Assembly (NCBI GenBank): GCA_963844575.1
Contig: CAWJOU010000005.1
Span: 1,612,001-1,676,000, forward strand
Source of the DNA: DASZUK01 sp963844575
Lineage (GTDB): Bacteria > Actinomycetota > Acidimicrobiia > Acidimicrobiales > RAAP-2
Length of the DNA stretch: 64,000 nucleotides
Reading direction: 5' to 3'
Position numbers and translations under genes: made by a program
Part shown: positions 55,449 through 63,708 of the stretch, piece after piece
Layout of the letters: the number at the start of each line of letters is the position of its first letter
Position numbering within the stretch: the stretch's first letter is position 1
The notes under the pieces: model-generated
Told to the model about the DNA's origin: nothing
Seen by the model: only the letters and a program-made list of their open reading frames with translations
The model's database searches: none

Positions 55449-56735
55449 TCAGATTTCCCCGGTACCTGGGTCCAGGCCCTCCGTTTGCGGGGCCGAGATC
55501 GAAGCGCTGACCTGGGGTTTTGCCAGGTCCGGCGTGGGATTCCGCAATAGCGAGCCGATGTGGTTTGCGGCCGCTCGAGCGCTTGGCTCCCTGCCGTGGC
55601 CATAGATGTCATTGGTCGTAGACGTCCGTTCATGGCCGAGCAATCCGCCCACCACGACAGCGCTGAACGCCTCGAGGAGTTCCGTGGCGAAGAAGTGCCG
55701 GAGATCGTGGAACCGGAACGGCCACTGCTCCGATAGGGGAAGCTCGGCCCGCGTTGCCTCCGGGTCCTTCTTCTGGAGCCTCTTCAGTGCCGGCTCTTCG
55801 GCCTTTCTGCAAAACCTGTTGAACGCCTGCGTGATGCGGTCCGGATCGTAGGGTTCCTTGCCTTCGAAGTCTGAGCACCAGACGTAGCCGTTCCGGTCGC
55901 TCTGCAAGCCCAGTTCCGCCGCCTTGGCCTTGGCCTGTTGGCTTCGGACCAAGAGCACCGACATCGCCTCGGGACTCACTGAGAGTTCCCTCGTCTGATG
56001 CGTCTTGGTGTCCTTCTCGCCAGAAGATCCGGGGACGCTGTAGTACGACCGCCGGACCATGACCGTTCCGGCTTCCCAGTCGACGACGTCATGCCACCGC
56101 AGCCCACAAATCTCGCCGCGCCGCATCCCGGTCAGGGCGCCCCATTTGATGATCCCGGCCATCTCTGGGGCCTTGCTGGCATGAGCGACCCGGATGAGCG
56201 TGTCCACCTGGGCTGCCGTCGGCGGCCGGATATCGTGCCGATCCACCCGCGGGGGCTCGGCATCCTCGGCAACACTCGCCGGCACCGCCCCCCACCTCTT
56301 ACCCTTCCGCAGGGCGGCCGAGACGATTCGGTGGTAGGCGCGTACCTGGGCCGCCGAGACCCCCTTCTTGCGGAGCCGGCCGTACCAGGTGTCGAGGTCT
56401 CGGGCCGTCAGATCGGCCAACTGGATTGACCCGAGGGCTTCACGAATGACCTTGGCCTTGACGCGGTAGCCGTGCATGGTGGTGGGGGAGCGGTCCGCCG
56501 CGTCGCCGTGGGCGAGCCAGTCGTCGAGGAGAGCACCGAAGGTAGTGGTCTCCACCTTCTTTGCTGCCGCTCGGCGCTCCAAATCCTTTAGCCGTTCCTC
56601 GGCTGCCCGCCTCCCCGTATCCTTTCGAGGGGAAACGTAGGTTTCCTGAAGGAAGCGAGGACTGCCGGACGGTGATCGTCCTACGTAGGCTCGCAGTTCA
56701 AAATGCCCCGGCTTACGCTCTCGGATGGTCCCCAC
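55449..56735 (-). CDS. int: Tyrosine integrase
   Basis: 428 aa from GTG 56735. N-terminal arm-binding-type domain (MGTIRERKPGHFELRAYV), core-binding SAM-like domain (about 63-160), catalytic domain with Arg205 (TGMRRGE), His343 and Arg346 (FHDLRH), His368 (LGHE) and nucleophile Tyr378 (DIYGH). It catalyses site-specific recombination between attP and the chromosome. The adjacent tRNA gene is the likely target. C-terminal 45 residues are an unstructured tail. Confidence 0.9.
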   Translation of the reverse strand: MGTIRERKPGHFELRAYVGRSPSGSPRFLQETYVSPRKDTGRRAAEERLKDLERRAAAKKVETTTFGALLDDWLAHGDAADRSPTTMHGYRVKAKVIREALGSIQLADLTARDLDTWYGRLRKKGVSAAQVRAYHRIVSAALRKGKRWGAVPASVAEDAEPPRVDRHDIRPPTAAQVDTLIRVAHASKAPEMAGIIKWGALTGMRRGEICGLRWHDVVDWEAGTVMVRRSYYSVPGSSGEKDTKTHQTRELSVSPEAMSVLLVRSQQAKAKAAELGLQSDRNGYVWCSDFEGKEPYDPDRITQAFNRFCRKAEEPALKRLQKKDPEATRAELPLSEQWPFRFHDLRHFFATELLEAFSAVVVGGLLGHERTSTTNDIYGHGREPSARAAANHIGSLLRNPTPDLAKPQVSASISAPQTEGLDPGTGEI

Positions 56736-56797
56736 GGGATCGGATTGTAGGGCATTTGTTGGGTATGGGCTACTGGGAAACCAGGTAGACCCAGTTC

Positions 56798-56870
56798 AGG
56801 GCCGTAGCTCAGTGGTCAGAGCAGGGGACTCATAATCCCTCGGTCGTGGGTTCGATCCCCACCGGCCCTA
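56798..56870 (+). tRNA. tRNA-CAT (Met elongator or Ile), likely attachment locus
   Basis: 73 nt. Acceptor AGGGCCG/CGGCCCT fully paired, D stem GCTC/GAGC, anticodon arm GGGGA-CTCATAA-TCCCT, T arm GTGGG-TTCGATC-CCCAC, discriminator A, no encoded CCA. The paired 1:72 position and C11:G24 mark it as non-initiator. With the integrase start 62 bp away this is the probable site of integration, though no second att copy is in the window. Confidence 0.88.
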
Positions 56871-56890
56871 CCGACGTCCGTGCTACTGAT

Positions 56891-56931
56891 ATGCAGCACA
56901 AACCTATGCAGCACAGCCCCTCATGCAGCAC
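56891..56931 (+). repeat. Three ATGCAGCAC direct repeats
   Basis: At 56891-56899, 56906-56914 and 56923-56931 (starts 15 and 17 bp apart), between the tRNA 3' end and the cyclase stop. Spacing and place would suit arm-type integrase sites, or a host repeat. Confidence 0.5.
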
Positions 56932-56945
56932 GGCCTTTATGGAGC

Positions 56946-58136
56946 TCAGCCGACGACGAGCCGGTACGCGACCGTCGGCACCTCGAACCCCTTCAGCGTG
57001 CTCGGCGGCAACGGCTCGAAGTGCAAGTCGTCACCACCCGGGCCGTCGGAGTCGCCGTCGTGTCCGAGATCGACGTGCTGGCCGAAGTCACCACCGGTCG
57101 GCGGGCCGAGCCGGTCGACGACCCGCCGCCGGACGTCGTCGCTCACGACGGCCGTCGACGGGTCGGCCAGGCCGACCAACCGAGAGGCGAGGTTGACGAC
57201 GTCGCCGAAGTAGTCGCCGTGGAGCGAGACGACCCGTCCGGACGCCAGCCCGACCCGGGCCGGGGGCACGCCGTCCTCGTCGGCCAGCTCGGCGAGCAGA
57301 TCGACGGCGGTCCGGCAGGCGCCGGTCGCATCGGCCGCGACGAACATGGCGCCGTCGCCGAGCAGCTTGACGACCTGCCCGTCGTGCCGGCTGAGGACGC
57401 GGTCGAGGACGGTCTCGAACCGGTTCAGGAGCTGCTCCAAGGCCCGGACGGTTAGCGTCCGCGAGAGCCCGGTGTAGTCGACGAGGTCGACGAAGCCGAC
57501 GGTCAGGTCGCGGCCGGCCGACGAGCTCTCCGGGTCGAACAGCCAGCTCCGTGAGGCCGCGGCGATGAGGTGGCGGACGAAGACGGCCCCGACCGCGTCG
57601 AGGAACGCCGGGAGCTCCTCGTCGACGAGCCCGGAGTACTCGGCGACGATCTCGGCGTAGCCGGTCCCGGTGGTCCGGCGCGGCATCTCGAACTGGACCC
57701 GGAAGGCGTCGACGACGGCCTGGGCCAGCCGGGCGGTGCTGCTGCCGATGACCCGGACGAGCCCGAGGATGGCGTCCTCGCCGAGCAGGTCGTGCCCCGC
57801 CCCGGCCAGTAGCCGGAGCGCGTCCACCTCGTCCGGCGTCAGCCGCGGCACGTCGTCGCCGGGGGTCGGGAAGCCGAGGGCGCTCCAGACGTCGGCCGCC
57901 TCGGCCGTTGACAGGCCGGCTTCGCCGACCGCCTCGGCGAACGGCCGCGTCGTGGTCTCGCCGCGCAGCGTCAGCTCCAGGGCCAAGCCGCCGAGCGTCC
58001 CCGCCTCGGTTGCCGCGACGACGTCCTCTGGACGTGCCCCCTGGTCGAGGAGGTCGCGGAGGAGTCGGAGACGGTCGGCGGCGTCCGGCGCGGCCGGGTC
58101 GTAGACCCCCAGTCGCTCGAAGTCGGCCGCCTCCAC
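56946..58136 (-). CDS. Class III adenylate/guanylate cyclase
   Basis: 396 aa. N-terminal 200 residues resemble the helical regulatory part of actinobacterial cyclases (EAGTLGGLALELTLRG; LSTAEAADVWSALGFPTPGD). The C-terminal cyclase domain has metal-binding Asp in VGFVDLVDYTG and in KLLGDGAMF, and GDYFGDVVNLASRLVGLA with the transition-state Asn and Arg. It would make cyclic nucleotide. Ends 76 bp from the tRNA; host gene. Confidence 0.8.
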   Translation of the reverse strand: MEAADFERLGVYDPAAPDAADRLRLLRDLLDQGARPEDVVAATEAGTLGGLALELTLRGETTTRPFAEAVGEAGLSTAEAADVWSALGFPTPGDDVPRLTPDEVDALRLLAGAGHDLLGEDAILGLVRVIGSSTARLAQAVVDAFRVQFEMPRRTTGTGYAEIVAEYSGLVDEELPAFLDAVGAVFVRHLIAAASRSWLFDPESSSAGRDLTVGFVDLVDYTGLSRTLTVRALEQLLNRFETVLDRVLSRHDGQVVKLLGDGAMFVAADATGACRTAVDLLAELADEDGVPPARVGLASGRVVSLHGDYFGDVVNLASRLVGLADPSTAVVSDDVRRRVVDRLGPPTGGDFGQHVDLGHDGDSDGPGGDDLHFEPLPPSTLKGFEVPTVAYRLVVG

Positions 58137-58216
58137 CGCGTCAGCATACGGACGGCCGCCCAGGCGAGCAGGGTGTGGACGGCCTGACGGGCCGGAAGGC
58201 AGGGTAGGAGATGGTC

Positions 58217-59245
58217 ATGGACCGCACGGCACGGCTGACGCTCCTGGCCGGACTGCCGGCCGACGAGCAGCAACTGCTGCGGGCCGGACCGTCACCGGAC
58301 TGGGTAGCGCCGACGTTGGCGACGCTCACCGATCGGCGGTTCTCCGACGATCATTGGCTCTACGAGCGCAAGCTCGACGGCGAGCGTTGCCTGGCCTTCG
58401 TTACCGGTGACGACGTCCGGCTGTGGTCTCGGAACCGCAAGGCGCTCGACGGCACGTACCCCGAGATCGTCGACGCCCTGGCCGACCAGGACGGTGACTG
58501 GATCGTCGACGGCGAGGTCGTCGTGTTGCACCGGGGGCAGACCAGCTTCAGTCGGCTCCAGCAGCGAATGGGGATCACCGACCCGGCCGTCGCCCGGCAG
58601 AGCCCGGTGGCGGTCGTCTACTTCCTCTTCGACCTGCTCCGGCTGGACGGGTTCGACACGACCGGCCTGCCGCTGCGCACCCGGAAGTCGCTGCTGCGCA
58701 AGATCGTCCGCTTCGACGGCCCCCTACGGTTCACGGTCCACCGGAACGGCGACGGCGAGGCGTACTACGCGACGGCCTGCGCCCGGGGCTGGGAGGGCGT
58801 GATCGCCAAGCGGACCGACGGCCGCTATCGGGCCGGGCGCTCGCCGGAGTGGCTCAAGTTCAAGTGCGCGGCAGGCCAGGAGCTCGTCGTCGGCGGTTTC
58901 ACCGATCCGGCCGGCAGCCGGACCGGCTTCGGCGCGCTCCTCGTCGGTTACTACCGCGACGGCGAGCTCGTCTACGCCGGCAAGGTCGGCACCGGTTACG
59001 ACGAGCGGACCCTGACCTCCCTACGCCACCGCCTCGACGAGCTGGTCGTCGCCCGGTCACCGTTCGCCCGGGCTGGCGGGCCGACCGAACGGGCGCACTG
59101 GGTGCGGCCCGAGCTCGTCGGCCAGTTCGGCTTCGCCGAGTGGACCGACGACGGGAAGCTCCGCCACCCCCGGTTCCTCGGCCTGCGGGACGACAAGGCG
59201 CCCGGCGACGTAGTCCGGGAACGACCGTCAGGTACCCGGCCGTGA
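58217..59245 (+). CDS. ATP-dependent DNA ligase
   Basis: 342 aa from ATG 58217 (AGGAG with 6-nt spacing). Nucleotidyl motif YERKLDGER with Lys52, motif III-like DWIVDGEVVV, motif IV WEGVIAKR, motif V WLKFKC; C-terminal OB-fold (VVGGFTDPAGSRTGFGALLV to GKVGTGYD). LigC/LigD-ligase-like. Likely in DNA repair or NHEJ-type joining. Divergent from the cyclase. Confidence 0.85.
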   Translation: MDRTARLTLLAGLPADEQQLLRAGPSPDWVAPTLATLTDRRFSDDHWLYERKLDGERCLAFVTGDDVRLWSRNRKALDGTYPEIVDALADQDGDWIVDGEVVVLHRGQTSFSRLQQRMGITDPAVARQSPVAVVYFLFDLLRLDGFDTTGLPLRTRKSLLRKIVRFDGPLRFTVHRNGDGEAYYATACARGWEGVIAKRTDGRYRAGRSPEWLKFKCAAGQELVVGGFTDPAGSRTGFGALLVGYYRDGELVYAGKVGTGYDERTLTSLRHRLDELVVARSPFARAGGPTERAHWVRPELVGQFGFAEWTDDGKLRHPRFLGLRDDKAPGDVVRERPSGTRP

Positions 59246-59272
59246 GCCGTTCCCACTGTCGGCGTACCGACC

Positions 59273-59962
59273 GTGGAGGGCTCCTTGCCGGCAACCGTTT
59301 TGCAACTGGACGAGCACCGAGGGCACGTAGGCTTTCGGCGACACGATGGGGGACTCGGTGACGGGGTGACGGTTCCGATGCCCGGGACGGGAGGGCTCGA
59401 CGCGGCGCTGGCCGCCGTGGTCGACGGTGCGCGCCGGTTCGTCGAGCAGCTCGGGGTCGCGCCGTGCCTCGTCCTCGCCGTCGCCGGTTCGCAGACCCGG
59501 GCCGCGTTCGACCTGGTCTGGCGAGACGACGTCGAGCGGGATGTCCTCGTCACCGCCCTGACGACGGTGTCCTTGGCCGTCGGGGCCGACGGGTTGGCGG
59601 CCGCGGTCGTCGGCGACGTCCCCGATCGACCGGAGGTGGCGCGGCCCGATCGCCGCTCGGCGATCGTCGGGCTGACGGTCACGGCGGACGGCGTCGTCGC
59701 CCGCCGGGTCGTCCGATTCGCCCCGACCGCCGGCGGCTGGGAGGTCGGCGACCCCGAGCCTGACGACGTGGGGCTCGGCGCCGTGGGGCCCGGCGACCTC
59801 CGGCTCGGCGGCGACCTCGGCCAGCTCTTCGTGCCCGCCGCCGCCGCCTTCGGGGCCGACGGTGCGTACGTCCCGCTGCCGGCCGAGGTGACCGCCGCCT
59901 ACGTCAACCTCCGCGAAGCCGGCTGCGTCGTCCGGACCGACGGCCCCCTAACAGCCTCGTGA
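59273..59962 (+). CDS. Unknown host protein
   Basis: 229 aa from GTG. Very Ala/Val/Gly/Asp-rich with alternating helices and strands (LDAALAAVVDGARRFVEQLG, SAIVGLTVTADGVVARRVVR). No family recognised. It lies between the ligase and the sigma-factor cluster. Confidence 0.5.
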   Translation: MEGSLPATVLQLDEHRGHVGFRRHDGGLGDGVTVPMPGTGGLDAALAAVVDGARRFVEQLGVAPCLVLAVAGSQTRAAFDLVWRDDVERDVLVTALTTVSLAVGADGLAAAVVGDVPDRPEVARPDRRSAIVGLTVTADGVVARRVVRFAPTAGGWEVGDPEPDDVGLGAVGPGDLRLGGDLGQLFVPAAAAFGADGAYVPLPAEVTAAYVNLREAGCVVRTDGPLTAS

Positions 59963-60200
59963 TCGCAGCCCCTGATCACTTCCGGCGACACTATTCCTGA
60001 AATTCCTGTCAAGTAGTCGGGCCAGCGCGCCGATGACCGTTGAGGAAAACGCGATCACCCTGTCCAGAACTCCCTCCATCACGCCCGTCACCACCCTTTT
60101 TGCGGCCAGAGAGAACCCCGGAGATGCCCGTGCCCGGCCCGTACCACCCACGTCGAACGGACGACCGACGGTGCTCGGCCGAGAACGGGCGGCGACCGTC

Positions 60201-61052
60201 GTGACGATGGCGGACCGACCGGTCGGGGTCGCGACGCCGGACGACGAGGACGTCGCCGCCCTCTGGCGCTCGTTCAAGCAGGACGGCAGCACGTCGGCCA
60301 GGAACCGGCTGGTGCACCTCTACTATCCGCTCGTCAAGCACGTCGCCCGGAACGTCGCGTCGTCCCTCTCCCGCCAGGCCGAGCTCGACGACCTCGAGGG
60401 CTATGGCGCGGAGGGGTTGATCGACGCCATCGACCGGTTCGACCCGGGCCGGGGCGTCCAGTTCCCGACGTTCGCCGCCCACCGGATCCGCGGCGCCATC
60501 TACGACGGGATCCGTAGCGTCGACTGGGTGCCTCGCAGCGTCCGTCGCAAAGCCCGGGAGCTCCAGGAGGTCCAGTCCGAGCTGAGCGCCACGTACGGCC
60601 GGCAGCCGACCGAAGAGGAAGAGGCGATGGCGCTCGACCTCAAGGTCAGTGCCCTCCGCCATAGCAAGGCCCAGGTGGCGACGGCGTTCGTCGCGTCACT
60701 CGACGCGCCGGCCCATCCCGACGGTGGGCCGTCGACCGAGCCCGGGGACGGGGCCGACGAACCGCTCACCGCCTACCTGTCCCGCGAGGCCGGCCACACC
60801 GTGCGGGCCGCGATGTGCCGGCTGACTGAGCGCGAACGCACCGTCGCCACCCTCAGCTTCGGCCAGGGGATGACGCTGGCCGAGATCGGCAAGACGCTCG
60901 GCGTGACCGAGAGCCGGGCCTGCCAGATCCGCAGCAGCGCGCTGAACCGGCTACGGATCTACATGCGGTCGCAGGGTATGGGCCCCGAAGGCGACTCGGC
61001 CGAGGAACGGCTCGCCGCGCCGGTCAGAGAGGTCGTCGACCAGGTCGGTTGA
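60201..61052 (+). CDS. Sigma factor of the FliA/WhiG type
   Basis: 283 aa from GTG 60201 (ATG 60207 also possible; upstream in-frame starts lack a ribosome site). Region 2 LVHLYYPLVKHVARNVAS, DLEGYGAEGLIDAIDRFDPG and FPTFAAHRIRGAIYDGIRS; region 3 VRRKARELQEVQSELSATYG; region 4 LTERERTVATLSFGQGMTLA followed by a helix-turn-helix. Its 3' end converges on and overlaps 60959-61654. Confidence 0.8.
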   Translation: MTMADRPVGVATPDDEDVAALWRSFKQDGSTSARNRLVHLYYPLVKHVARNVASSLSRQAELDDLEGYGAEGLIDAIDRFDPGRGVQFPTFAAHRIRGAIYDGIRSVDWVPRSVRRKARELQEVQSELSATYGRQPTEEEEAMALDLKVSALRHSKAQVATAFVASLDAPAHPDGGPSTEPGDGADEPLTAYLSREAGHTVRAAMCRLTERERTVATLSFGQGMTLAEIGKTLGVTESRACQIRSSALNRLRIYMRSQGMGPEGDSAEERLAAPVREVVDQVG

Positions 61053-61654
61053 TCCGGCCGGGTGGTCCAGGCGATCCTTCGCCGGTAGTGATCGACGGCG
61101 GCCGGGTCCGGCCCGAGCCCGTCGCCGACGGTGGCCGGGTCCGGCCCGAGTGCGCGGTCGTCGACGGCGGCTGTCAGCGAGCCTTTGGTGATCGGCGTGG
61201 CCGGGGACGGGTTCCCGGCCGACAACGGGACGCCGCCGATGGCGGCCCAGCGCTGGGTGATCGCCCGGCGCACCCACCACTCGGCGTACGCCGAGAACCG
61301 GACGCCGCGACGTCCGTCGAAGCGATCGGCCGCGTGGACGAGCGCGACGTTGCCGGCCTGCACCAGCTCGACGAAGGCCTGGGTCGTCGGGACCGGGTAG
61401 CGACGGACCTCGGCCATCACGAGCCGCAGGTTGGCCTCGACGAACGTCCGCCGGGCCCGCTTGCCGTCGTCGGCGACGGTCTCGAGCCGGGCCCGCTCGG
61501 CGCCGGTCACTCCGGCGGAACCAGCCGGTTGGTCGGCACCGGCCAGCCGTCGCTGCGCCTCGGCCCCGGCGGCCACGGCCCGGGCCAGCCGTAGCTGATC
61601 CGGATAGGAGAGCAGATCGAGCTGTCCGACCTCGCGCTCGTCGCGATCGGGCAT
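60959..61654 (-). CDS. Truncated sigma-70-type protein (region 2 only)
   Basis: 231 aa from ATG 61654 (ATGA overlap with the sigma gene before it). Residues about 65-140 form region 1.2-2 of a group 1/2-type sigma factor (ARRTFVEANLRLVMAEVRRY, ELVQAGNVALVHAADRFD, RFSAYAEWWVRRAITQRW). Regions 3 and 4 are missing and the last 80 residues, antisense to the neighbouring gene, are of low complexity. It could bind core RNA polymerase without -35 recognition, or be a degenerate gene. Confidence 0.6.
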   Translation of the reverse strand: MPDRDEREVGQLDLLSYPDQLRLARAVAAGAEAQRRLAGADQPAGSAGVTGAERARLETVADDGKRARRTFVEANLRLVMAEVRRYPVPTTQAFVELVQAGNVALVHAADRFDGRRGVRFSAYAEWWVRRAITQRWAAIGGVPLSAGNPSPATPITKGSLTAAVDDRALGPDPATVGDGLGPDPAAVDHYRRRIAWTTRPDQPTWSTTSLTGAASRSSAESPSGPIPCDRM

Positions 61655-62463
61655 CAGGACGCGGGCTCGCCGGCCCGCATGCGATCGAGCATCGACCGGA
61701 TGGCCCGGGACCGGATGCGCGAGACCCGGCCCTCGGAGACGCCGAGGACGTCGGCGATCTCCCGCAGCGTCAGCTCGTCGAAGTAGTACAGCTCGAGCAC
61801 CTGCCGCTGGCGGTCCGGCAGGTCGGCGATCCCTTCGCGGAGCACCCGGAGCTCCTCGGCCGCCTCGAAGGCGGCGGCGGGGTCGGTCGAGTGGTCGAGC
61901 AGATGGTCGGCTTCGTCCAGCTGCAGCTCGTCGACGGTGCCCCGAGCCACGTGGACCCGCAAGCGCTCGAACGCCTCTCGCGAGATGCCCATCTCGGCGA
62001 CGATCTCGTCCGTGGTCGGCGCGCGCTTGAGCCTGGTCTCGAGCTGAGCGGACGCGGTCGCCAGGGCCCGGGCCCGGGCCCGCACGGATCGCGGCGCCCA
62101 GTCGTCGGAACGGACGGCGTCGAGGATCGCCCCTTTGATGCGGGGGACGGCGAACGTCTCGAACTGGACGCCCCGGTCCGGCTCGAACCGGTCGATGGCG
62201 TCGACCAGTCCGAAGACTCCCCAGTGGGTCAGCGAGTCGCGCTCGACGTGTCCGGGGAGCAGGGGCAGCATCCGGGCGGCGACGTAGCGGACGAGCGACA
62301 GGTACGCCGCGGTGAGCTCCGCCCGGACATCGCGGTCGCGGCCGTCGAAGAACCGCTGCCAGAGGATGGCCGTGGTCGTGAGCGGCTCGGCCACTGGGCC
62401 ATCGCCCAGGCCGAGGCCGTCCTCACTGCTCTGTGGCCACGCCGACACCGTAGCTGCAGACAT
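61654..62463 (-). CDS. FliA/WhiG-type sigma factor
   Basis: 269 aa from ATG 62463 (GGAGG upstream; the longer frame lacks this). Region 2 LSLVRYVAARMLPLLPGHVE, GVFGLVDAIDRFEPDRGV and FETFAVPRIKGAILDAVRSD; region 3 RARARALATASAQLETRLKR; region 4 LPDRQRQVLELYYFDELTLR and EIADVLGVSEGRVSRIR. This is a full alternative sigma of the motility/development class, divergent from flbD-motAB. Confidence 0.88.
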   Translation of the reverse strand: MSAATVSAWPQSSEDGLGLGDGPVAEPLTTTAILWQRFFDGRDRDVRAELTAAYLSLVRYVAARMLPLLPGHVERDSLTHWGVFGLVDAIDRFEPDRGVQFETFAVPRIKGAILDAVRSDDWAPRSVRARARALATASAQLETRLKRAPTTDEIVAEMGISREAFERLRVHVARGTVDELQLDEADHLLDHSTDPAAAFEAAEELRVLREGIADLPDRQRQVLELYYFDELTLREIADVLGVSEGRVSRIRSRAIRSMLDRMRAGEPAS

Positions 62464-62539
62464 CTGGTTGGGACCTCCTAGGACCAGAAACGTATAGGAC
62501 GCCGCCCGGCGAAGCGAACGGGGGTTGGAGCAGGCCCGT

Positions 62540-62567
62540 TCAAGATCGCCCGGGCCGGTGCCGATAG
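62540..62567 (+). promoter_or_regulatory. Flagellar sigma-type promoter before flbD
   Basis: TCAAG at 62540-62544 and GCCGATAG at 62560-62567, close to the sigma-28 consensus TAAA-N15-GCCGATAA. It suggests flbD-motA-motB is read by one of the neighbouring FliA-type sigma factors. Confidence 0.55.
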
Positions 62568-62629
62568 GGCCTGCGGGGTCCCCCGTGCCCGCCACCCCTC
62601 TCGGGCGGGCGCACCCGAGAGGCAGGGTC

Positions 62630-62920
62630 ATGATCATCGTCACCAACCTGAAGGGCGAGTCGATCGCCATCAACGACGAGCTGATCGAACGGGTCGAGGG
62701 GGACCGGGAGGCCCGGATCATCCTGACCGGGGGGGCCCGCTACATCGTCGCCGAGTCGCTCGACGAGGTCGTCCGGCGGTCACGGGAGGACCGGGCGGTC
62801 GTGCGGGCGGCGGCCCGCCAGCTGTTGGACGGCGCCGCCCCCGGCGACGGCGCCGCCCTCCGCCTCCTCACCGCCGACGCGGCCGACCCGCCGGAGGCGA
62901 CCGAAGGCGAGACGCCGTGA
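62630..62920 (+). CDS. flbD: FlbD-like flagellar protein
   Basis: 96 aa from ATG (GAGGCAGGG). MIIVTNLKGESIAINDELIE and ARIILTGGARYIVAESLDEV are typical of the small FlbD/SwrD-type proteins that lie before motA. The C-terminal 30 residues are Ala/Asp-rich. Needed for full motor function in Bacillus (SwrD). Confidence 0.85.
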   Translation: MIIVTNLKGESIAINDELIERVEGDREARIILTGGARYIVAESLDEVVRRSREDRAVVRAAARQLLDGAAPGDGAALRLLTADAADPPEATEGETP

Positions 62921-63708
62921 AGGACCGGCTCACTCCGATCGCCATCGGCGGAGCGCTCGTCTGCGTCGTCATCTCGATGGTGCTCGACGGCGGGAGCCCG
63001 ACCGTCCTGCTCAAGCCGGCCCCGCTGATCCTGGTCTTCGGCGGGACCGCGTGCGCGGCGGTCGCCGGTTGCCTACGGTCCGACCTGAAGGGGATACGGC
63101 CCGTCCTTCGCAAGGCCATGGGGTCCACCACCCCCGACCTGGACGCGGCGATCGAGACGATGGTCAACCTGGCCCGCAGCGCCAAGAGCGGCACGATGCT
63201 GTCGCTGGAGGACGAGGTGCGGAGCATCGACGACCGCTTCCTCCAGCTCGGCGTGCAGCTGGCCGTCGACGGTCGCAGCTCGCAGGAGATCCGGGAGATC
63301 CTCGAAAGCGAGATCGAGGCGATGGATCGCCGGCACCAGCTCGGATCCAAGCTCTTTTCCGACCTGGCCGGCCTGGCGCCGACGCTGGGCATCCTGGGCA
63401 CCGTCATCGGGCTGGTGCACGTCCTGTCCCATCTGGACAGTCCCGGCACCCTCGGTCCGGCCATCGGGTCGGCGTTCACCGCCACCCTCTGGGGGGTGCT
63501 CTCGGCCAACCTCCTCTGGCTGCCGATCGCCAACAAGCTGAAGCGGGTCAGCGTCGCCGAGGTCCAGGTGAAGCAGATGCAGCTCGAAGGGCTGCTGACG
63601 ATCCAGGCCGGCGGGTCGAGCCGGATCGTGCGGATCCGGATGGAGACGTTCCTGCCGGCCGCGGCCCGCGGCGACGGCGGGGCCGAGCGGCGGGCGGAGG
63701 CCGCGTGA
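62917..63708 (+). CDS. motA: Flagellar motor stator protein MotA
   Basis: 263 aa from GTG (GTGA overlap). Membrane helices near residues 6-24, 32-52, 152-172 and 184-202; GLAPTLGILGTVIGLVHVLS and IGSAFTATLWGVLSANLLWL are the conserved channel segments. Cytoplasmic loop with ESEIEAMDRRHQ. Forms the proton (or sodium) stator with MotB encoded next. Confidence 0.92.
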   Translation: MKDRLTPIAIGGALVCVVISMVLDGGSPTVLLKPAPLILVFGGTACAAVAGCLRSDLKGIRPVLRKAMGSTTPDLDAAIETMVNLARSAKSGTMLSLEDEVRSIDDRFLQLGVQLAVDGRSSQEIREILESEIEAMDRRHQLGSKLFSDLAGLAPTLGILGTVIGLVHVLSHLDSPGTLGPAIGSAFTATLWGVLSANLLWLPIANKLKRVSVAEVQVKQMQLEGLLTIQAGGSSRIVRIRMETFLPAAARGDGGAERRAEAA

